A DNA stretch of 64,000 nt from Lamellibrachia satsuma. Lineage: Eukaryota; Annelida; Polychaeta; Sabellida; Siboglinidae. Shown piece after piece: positions 37,401-46,559 of the stretch (positions are counted from its first letter, which is position 1; each line of letters opens with the position of its first letter). Under the pieces are notes generated by a model, which did no database searches, was not told the DNA's origin, and worked only from the letters and a program-made list of their open reading frames with translations. Position numbers and translations under genes: made by a program. The stretch spans positions 1,048,501 through 1,112,500 of the forward strand of contig BSQZ01000029.1 in assembly GCA_033239005.1 (NCBI GenBank), given 5' to 3'.

Positions 37401-40400
37401 TACACCCACGGGGGATGTTCTTTCTAGCAACCTTTCGTAAGACTTTTACAAACTGGTCGTAGCTTTCGGCTGTGGCGGGGATGTTTTCCACTGCTACATC
37501 CAGCTGCTGCACAAACTGTTCCCAGTTTGCCTTTTTGAGGTTGAAACGTCGCCGAAATGGTACAGTTTGTACAGTGACAGCTGCATTCACTTGCACTCCA
37601 ATGGGTCGGTGTTGGGAGCGAGGTACTGGATTCATCACAAACTTGTTACAGCAACCGGCGATTCAGTTGCTGGCAAAGATGAGGTCTGGGTTGTACCCTC
37701 GCCGCCATCGGCCGCTGTTGAAGGAACTGGGAAGTTTTGGGTTGTGGATCAGGCTTACAGCGTAGATCTCAGCCCAGTCTTCTACCAGTTCGCTGTCAGT
37801 GTTCGTTGTGGCATAGCCCCACAGCGAACTGTGGCTGTTAAAATCTCCGATGATCACCTGTGGTTGGTTTCCTACCACAGTCGGTGGTTGATCAAATGAG
37901 AACAGTTCGCCAGGTGGTTTGTAGACTGACGTCACGGAGATACCACTGAGATCTACTCTCAAAATCTCGATGTTGTTGACGTCCGTTAGTGATGTGGAAT
38001 TGACGATGGTGCCTGACTTGACAAATATGGCACTGCCATATTGTGCGTTGGGCCTCTCGATGGCTAACTCCATTATGCAGTATTCAGTGGTGACAGCAGA
38101 TCAGGACTGTAGTACTGAAATGGTTAAGGTAGCTGGAGTGGCTATTCTATGTTTATTTTGAATTGAGTAGTTGCAGTAAAAGTGTTTAAGATAAACCAAC
38201 CATTTCTTCAGACTCTTCTTCAACTCTTGTAGATGAAGTACTAAATAATATTCCAGATTAATAAAAGGTAGAATTTTTCATTTATTTCGTAATGTTTTAT
38301 GATCTAAAAAAAAATTCTTCAAAAAGTACCAACAAAATACCATCTTATAGAATTTTTAGAAAGTCCCCAAACAAAAAACTGACAGTGTCACTAATAATCC
38401 TACAAATTATTTTGGTTAATATGAACGAATTAGAGTTGCTACAGAGCCAGGAAGATTTGAGCAGAAATTTTAATGACAGCCCAAACTCACAGTGTATTTT
38501 TGACACAAACCCTTCACATGCATTCACGCGCCAAATTGCAGCCTAATAAGAGTTGTAGTTTTTATAAAATGTTTAATTAGGTGACGTTTCCTGGTTGTTA
38601 GTGATAACAGAAATGTCAATATATTCACGTATCATACTTGAAATGTGACGTTTTTCACTGGCGTTTTACGTAATGTTGACAAAACAACGGCCATTTCTAA
38701 TATTGACATGTACCTTTAATTTATCATTTAACATTTATAACGTGTTTTTAGCTATCAAGATAGACATTTCCTAGCATGTTATGAGGAAAAAATTCACAAA
38801 TCAACACGTTAGCCACCCCAGCAACCTTAAACAGTGGATATATTGTTACAGTTTCCTGATTTTCAGATACATTTTACCTTACTATAAATGCAATAAAGTG
38901 GTTACACATTGATTAAAATTAAGTTGCATTAAAACTACATTTGTTGAAATGTAAGCAGCGTGCGTGCGTGCGTGCGTGCGTGCGTGCAAATGATGTTAGT
39001 TTGCTCTTTGTTCCTTCAGGGCCGGCTTCATTTTTCTGGATTACCATGGTTACTGTGGTTATCATCAACAGTAAGTCGCTCAGATTCTCTTCCTCAGTCA
39101 GAGACTACATACAAGAACAATAGGAGTTTAGCCTGAGATGCAGTAGCATTTAGCTACATTTATGGTTAGAATGTAGCATTTTCCTATAACAAAAGCAAAA
39201 CAAACTTGCTATCAATGTACACAAAACACAGTGCAACAATGTACACAAAACACAGTGCAACAATGTACACAAAACACTATGCAACAATGTACACAAAACA
39301 CAGTGCAACAATGTACACAAAACACTATGCAACAATGTACACAAAACACAGTGCAACAATGTACACAAAACACAGTGCAACAATGTACACAAAACACAGT
39401 GCAACAATGTACACAAAACACTATGCAACAATGTACACAAAACACAGTGCAACAATGTACACAAAACACTATGCAACAATGTACACAAAACACAGTGCAA
39501 CAATGTACACAAAACACAGTGCAACAATGTACACAAAACACTATGCAACAATGTACACAAGACACAGTGCAACAATGCAAGTGGAATATGAGAGTGGTAG
39601 TTGTACACAGTGGTAGAACCCATGGCATCAGTGACTACTGATTGTCTATTGCTATTAAGTGTAGTTTTGGAATACAATAGGTTTTACAGTATAGTTGCAT
39701 TTAAACTTTAAAGTTCACAAAAAAATTAAAACCTGCACATAATGAATATGTTTTATGAACTGGAAATATTTTATTTTGTATACATTGTATATATATATAT
39801 GTATAATTGTTTTCATTAATAACTTTTTGATGATGGTGGTGCTAGTTTGGTGGAAGAGTGGATGGATGATTTGGTGGAAGAGTGGATGGATGATTTGGTG
39901 GAAGAGTGGGTGGGTGATTTGGTGGAAGAGTGGATGGATGATTATTTGGTGGAAGAGTGGGTGGATGATTTGGCGGAAGAGTGGGTGGATGATTTGGCGG
40001 AAGAGTGGGTGGATGATTTGGTGGAAGAGTGGGTGGATGATTTGGCGGAAGAGTGGGTGGATGATTTGGCGGAAGAGTGGGTGGATGGTTTGGTGGAAGA
40101 GTGGGTGGATGATTTGGTGGAAGAGTGGGTGGATAATTTGGTGGAAGAGTGGGTGGATGGTTTGGTGGAAGAGTGGGTGGATGATTTGGCGGAAGAGTGG
40201 ATGGATGATTTGGTGGAAGAGTGGATGGATGATTTGGTGGAAGAGTGGATGGATGATTTGGTGGAAGAGTGGGTGGATGATTTGGCGGAAGAGTGGATGG
40301 ATGATTTGGTGGAAGAGTGGGTGGATGATTATTTGGTGGACGAGTGGGTGGATGATTTGGTGGAAGAGTGGATGGATGATTTGGTGGAAGAGTGGGTGGA

Positions 40401-43400
40401 TGATTATTTGGTGGAAGAGTGGGTGGATGATTTGGTGGAAGAGTGGATGGATGATTATTTGGTGGAAGAGTGGGTGGATGATTTGGCGGAAGAGTGGGTG
40501 GATGGTTTGGTGGAAGAGTGGGTGGATGGTTTGGTGGAAGAGTGGGTGGATGATTTGGTGGAAGAGTGGGTGGATGATTTGGTGGAAGAGTGGGTGGATG
40601 GTTTGGTGGAAGAGTGGGTGGATGATTTGGCGGAAGAGTGGGTGGATGGTTTGGTGGAAGAGTGGGTGGATGGTTTGGTGGATGAGTGGGTGGATGATTT
40701 GGCGGAAGAGTGGGTGGATGATTTGGCGGAAGAGTGGATGGATGATTTGGTGGAAGAGTGGGTGGATGATTTGGTGGAAGAGTGGGTGGATGATTTGGTG
40801 GAAGAGTGGATGGATGATTTGTTGGAAGAGTGGGTGGATGATTTGGTGGAAGAGTGGGTGGATGATTTGGTATCTGTTTACTTTACAGTGGCGAATGGAG
40901 TCTATCAGAATAGTGTCTACGGCATCTCGGCCAACCTGCCAATGAAGTATACCAACGCAGTGGTTCTGGGCTCTGTAAGTTCAACCAGTATTGATTTCTA
41001 TGTTAGGAAGGTCAGTCGTACCATAAGTCATTGCTGTGCATTTGAGATCTTCCTCCTATACTGGGTTTATATCAGATGTCACTGCACAAACCCTGATTTT
41101 GTCTGTTCATATTTTCCCATTGAGTGCAAACATTTCATACAGATAGACAAAATTAGCAGAGTTACATAGCTGGCCATCTGTTATTTCTCTAGTTACTCAT
41201 GCAGGAGACGTCAGCTGCTACTCAGCTAGCAAGACTTCATTAGGCCAACGATGGTTAGTGAAGAAAGTACTTCATTTATGTTTTATGGGCGGATTTTTCC
41301 AGAAAGTAGTGTCGGAAATGGGAATAAAATTAAAATACCAGGAAATCATAGTGTCACATGATATAAAGGTTTACACTGCACTCATCTAGCAAGCACAGTG
41401 TCCCAAGAAGGCAAACCTGTTAAACACTCATTTGGGTGGTCATCCTACTAAAACAAGAACCAGCTTCAAAAAGACTGCTTTGAAAATGTAAAAAAAAATT
41501 ATTTCATTCAGTACTAAATCAGTACAGCTTCAATTCAAGATTCTTTCCTTACTTCCTTTCTTGCCTATCTGTTCTCTCTGATATTTATCATTACATTTCT
41601 GGGGAGGCGTTAACAAATTAGGGAAATGGGTTGTTTTTCAAAGGATGAAAAAGGGGTCTCGAGATCCAGGTGTTTTTGTGGATAAGTTGTATGGAAATTA
41701 ATTCTCGTATTGCTGTTCGGTTCAAACCCAGTACAGCAGAGTAGAACCACCGGGAGTTTTTCTTTCATTAGTAAAAACATTTTATTTTTGGTGTAGCATG
41801 AGCAGTTGTTTAAATCTTGGCATCGGTGGCAATAAAAAATGCACATTTTATATTTTATTTTTATTCTATATTCAGGAAATTCATGTCGGTGGGCCCGGCC
41901 CATAAAACGTTAAATAAAAAAGTTTGGCCTTACTGCTATTGTTCAGCCTGTTACTATATTTCTGAAGCACAACAATTTGTTTAAGTTGTTCTAGGCATAA
42001 ACATTAACAATATGTTATTTTAGTTAAACAATGACAGTTACTTAGCTAACTCTATTTCACTTGGCAAACAATGCCAGATTGCTCTGACTTTTCTGTCGTT
42101 GTCTTTACAGAACTTGAGTGGAACAATCACAGCTGTCCTAATGATATTCTCCATTGCCAGTGAGTAGCCTGAGAACATCAGCTCTATCCCAGGTCAATGA
42201 AACTGTTGCTCTTTATTCAATGAAACAACTCTTTGTTCATTGAAAGGACCAAGTTCAGTGAAACTGCTTCTCATTCAATGAAATTGCTCCTTGTACAAAT
42301 GAAACTACTCCTTGTTCAATGAAACTATTCCTCTTTGAATAATGCTGTTCCTTGTTTAAAGGAACAGAAAACTCTTCTCATCGGCAATTTTGATAGCATG
42401 TCAACTCTTTTGAGCAGTAATTCATAAAATGTTGGTCTGACATGCCGAGACAAACTCTGATTGGAAAATAAATACAAAATGAATTATTCAACACAAAGTT
42501 TATTAGTTGTGTGTATAATTGGTGATGCGTTGAATATATTGGAAGGGTCTTTTGTGTCATGATCACAAGCCGCTTGGCTTTGACAATTCATTTTAAAAGT
42601 TAAATGACAAGAAATCGAAAGTTGTAAAAAGTTAATGGTACAAACGTTCAGCAATGTATCAGTGTGTTTCAGTGACCCCTGACCTATCGTTGTTTCAGTG
42701 ACCCCTGACCCAAGGACGTCGGCCATCTACTACTTCCTTGCAGCTATCTTTATTCTGCTGGTGGCGTTCGACACATACTTCATCCTTCCACTCATGGTGG
42801 GTGCCCCACACATTGGGGTGACTCGGGATACCCCCAGAATGCATTCACTCAAAAATCCTTACACTTCCACTTACATTATGTTAGAGCTGAATTGGTCTTG
42901 GGAAGTTTAGCAAGACTAAAGGAAAACACTTTGAAAAAATGGTTTGTGTTAGCAAATGTTGATTTGATATGATCACATCTATCATTCTTTTTTCTTGCTA
43001 GTCTTGTCCAAGACCAGATGAAAGCCTGCATTGATCAAACATATCAGTACTTCGCTCTCTAACTTTATATTAAATCAAATGTTCCTTGTGAAATTTTAAA
43101 CAGTTGTTTTGTTGTGAAGTAGATGGCAAAATTATATAATTCCTAGAAAATGGTTCCTTTACAGATTGAATAGTTCTCATATTATGATGAAAATAATGAG
43201 TGTTGTGTCTGAAACTGTAACTACAACAACAATATTCCTTTCCATATTTGTTCTGTTGTAAGTTAGTGACCGTCAAACATGTGTTACTGGTAGCCATACA
43301 GAGTTATCAATTCAAAGTTAGTGACTGTCAAACATGTACTACTGGTAGCCGTATAGAGTTATCAGTTCAAAGAAAGTACATTATTTATTTGCCATATATT

Positions 43401-43746
43401 TGTGTTGTGGACCAAGCCTAAAATTCTTTAGATTTTACTCCTGTAGTAATCTGAGTGCTTTGTTGTGCTTGAAGCCGTTCTACCGCGCATACACAAACCA
43501 ACATGAGAGAGAAAGCAAGGTGGACCTGGCTGAAGAAGATGAAGCTCCCCCACTCCTCTATATCTTTAAGAAGGTTAGCAACTTAGTCATTCTGTGTATA
43601 TCTTGATTGAAAATACAGTCCATATTTTCTGTAATGGCATACACACAAAGACCCATTGAGAGAACCAACTGATGTCAAATACATTTACCTAAGAATAAAT
43701 CCTCTGTGAAGAACATCATTAAACCTGCTAAGTAGACAACACAACA

Positions 43747-43829
<83 letters not shown>

Positions 43830-46487
43830 ACACACACACACACACAGTCGAGCCTCGTTATAACGCGGTGGTCAGGGTCCATGATTTAGGACCGCGCTGT
43901 AAGTGAGGCGCGTTAGGTGTTCCCATATCTGCCACCAGGGAGCTACTAAACAACAACGATCACCGCCCACTGCACCAAGTCCAAGAACTCTGTCGAAGCC
44001 ACTGCGTGCTTGCAGCACTTAATACGCCAATACGCAGTTTGCAGAGCTTATTAAATGAGTCAACGTGTATTATTTTTAGATGTCACTCCCTGTTGAATCT
44101 TGAACTGAATAAAATACATTGTATGTATACCATTATGGAATAGATCTGCTATGATGATAATGTACTGGACCAATAGGCCTACAAATCGAAAATAATAACA
44201 TGGATCTGAGCAGCCAAAAACGTATATTATTTGACACATGTAGTATGCAAGCTGATTAAACACAGAAAGCAACAATAAGTAGAACTAATAATTGCTTCAC
44301 TTCATGTTTCAACCAATCTCGACCGAAGCATAAATTTATGATGCATCACTTAACATCGATTCATCGTTTCATATGCGGATGATGAATTCGTATTTTCCCG
44401 CACCGGTAGCACCTTGGGTTAGAATTTGGCATGTTGGTTTCGTGTCGCAAAAACGATTAGATTTACAATGCAATAGAAGCATGCCATTTCACCCCAGTGT
44501 TATATTGGTATTGCATACTAAATTGCATTTAAGACTGTTAATCTGATTCTTATGCGAGGCGTATTTGTGAATCTCGATTGCAATTTACAAACCACCAAAG
44601 CTAAGACAGCGACAGCGATTGACGTCAGCGGCAGCGCAAAACAAACAACACGTACATTGACATTGTTCACCTGTTTCTTGAGAATTGTCAAAACAATTCT
44701 AAGTAGGTTTAAGCAGGCCCATTTGGCATCTCCCCCTAGTGGCAGAAAATCAGGGTCCACAACCGACCACCTTATATTCGAATCCGCATAATAACTTGGC
44801 GCATAATAATGAGGCTCGACTACATACACACACACATACATACACACATACATACAGTATTCACATGAACAGGCAGGAACCATTGTGTCTTTACAAGATT
44901 GAACTAGATATGCTTCAGAGAAAGCAAAAGCTGCTTATATTGTCATCAGTTATGTAACATGAGTATTACATCTTGGTCAGTGGATTGACGATGACATGTT
45001 ACAACTGTCAGATTGTAAGAGAAATGGCTTGGCCCCTACCCATTCAAATCGAAATTTTCTTCTTGGATGATGTGATTGTCCTGTCTGCATTAATATGGGT
45101 GATTTTTGTTGATACCAACTTCCTCACCTCGTAATGCTTCTGTGTAAACACTACCCATCCAACTAATATGTTGATTATTATAGGCAATTTCAACTCGGTA
45201 TGAAAAAAAATTAGTATTGTCATTTTTAGAATGAGACATTTACCTGTTTTATATGTGCAGACGGTCATACTAAGCTGTTTGCTTGTTTGCCTACAGTGTT
45301 GGGTGCAGCTGTTTGGGGTCTTCTTTGTCTTCTTCGTCACCTTGACCTGTTTCCCGGCCATCCAGGCAGGAGTGGTGCGCTCCAGCAGTCACTTTATTGT
45401 GTCAGGTAACATGGCACAATGTCTCACAAATAGTGACAATGAGTATTTGTCCAGTTGCTCATATAATTTCACAAAAATCAAACCTGCTTAGTACCCATTA
45501 TGACATGCTAGTTTGTTTGTACGACTTTGTCAGGTTCGTTGATGTTGAGACCTGTAGTGTGTGAATAGTTAAAGGGTTAAAGCTAATTAATGTGGCGAAT
45601 AAATAATGCACACTACAGGTCTCAACATCAACAAACCTGACTTAAATAACCCTTTAGCAATCACATGCTACAGGTCTTTGCCTTGGCAATCTTACATTAA
45701 CAGTGATAACACAAGGCCTTGTTAGTATTTTTAGCCTGTTATATTAACATTTTATAATGAACCTATAAGTTAGACAATCCTTGTTGTAATTAGATTCCTT
45801 GTACTGGAATTAGTGAAAAACGATCAGTGCAATTGGATGGTTCACTTGTGGAAGACCAACATACAGTAAAAAATCCCTCAATGGTGTCAGCGAATCGTAA
45901 GTCATGTTCGTTGATGTTGAGACCTGTAGTGTGTGAATAGTTAAAGGGTTATTTAAGTCAGGTTCGTTGATGTTGAGACCTGTAGTGTGTGAATAGTTAA
46001 AGGGTTATTTAAGTCAGGTTCGTTGATGTTGAGACCTGTAGTGTGTGAATAGTTAAAGGGTTATTTAAGTCAGGTTCGTTGAAGTTGAGACCTGTAGTGT
46101 GTGAATAGTTAAAGGGTTATTTAAGTCGGGTTCGTTGATGTTGAGACCTGTAGTGTGTGAATAGTTAAAGGGTTATTTAAGTCAGGTTCGTTGATGTTGA
46201 GACCTGTAGTGTGTGAATAGTTAAAGGGTTATTTAAGTCAGGTTCGTTGAAGTTGAGACCTGTAGTGTGTGAATAGTTAAAGGGTTATTTAAGTCGGGTT
46301 CGTTGATGTTGAGACCTGTAGTGTGTGAATAGATAAAGGGTTATACTGTATTAAAATGTTGTAAAGAAACGATTAGAAGAAATATTACATACAAGGAATA
46401 AAACTAATAATATCTCTGTATAAAGCAATAGTTAGGCCTCATTTAGAATACTGTATACAAGCTTGGAGACCATATCGTAAGAAGGAT

Positions 46488-46559
<72 letters not shown>

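Noticed and set aside
39206..41169. Repetitive open frames (8-residue repeats) in intron 6
   Set aside because: Products of 24-bp minisatellites; one frame merely runs on into exon 7 of the transporter.
44518..44883. 121-codon minus-strand open frame
   Set aside because: Lies within the pogo-like element and its CATA flank; no transposase motif and composition driven by the simple repeat.
45901..46348. CRISPR-like regular repeats
   Set aside because: Units are contiguous without unique spacers, in an animal gene intron.
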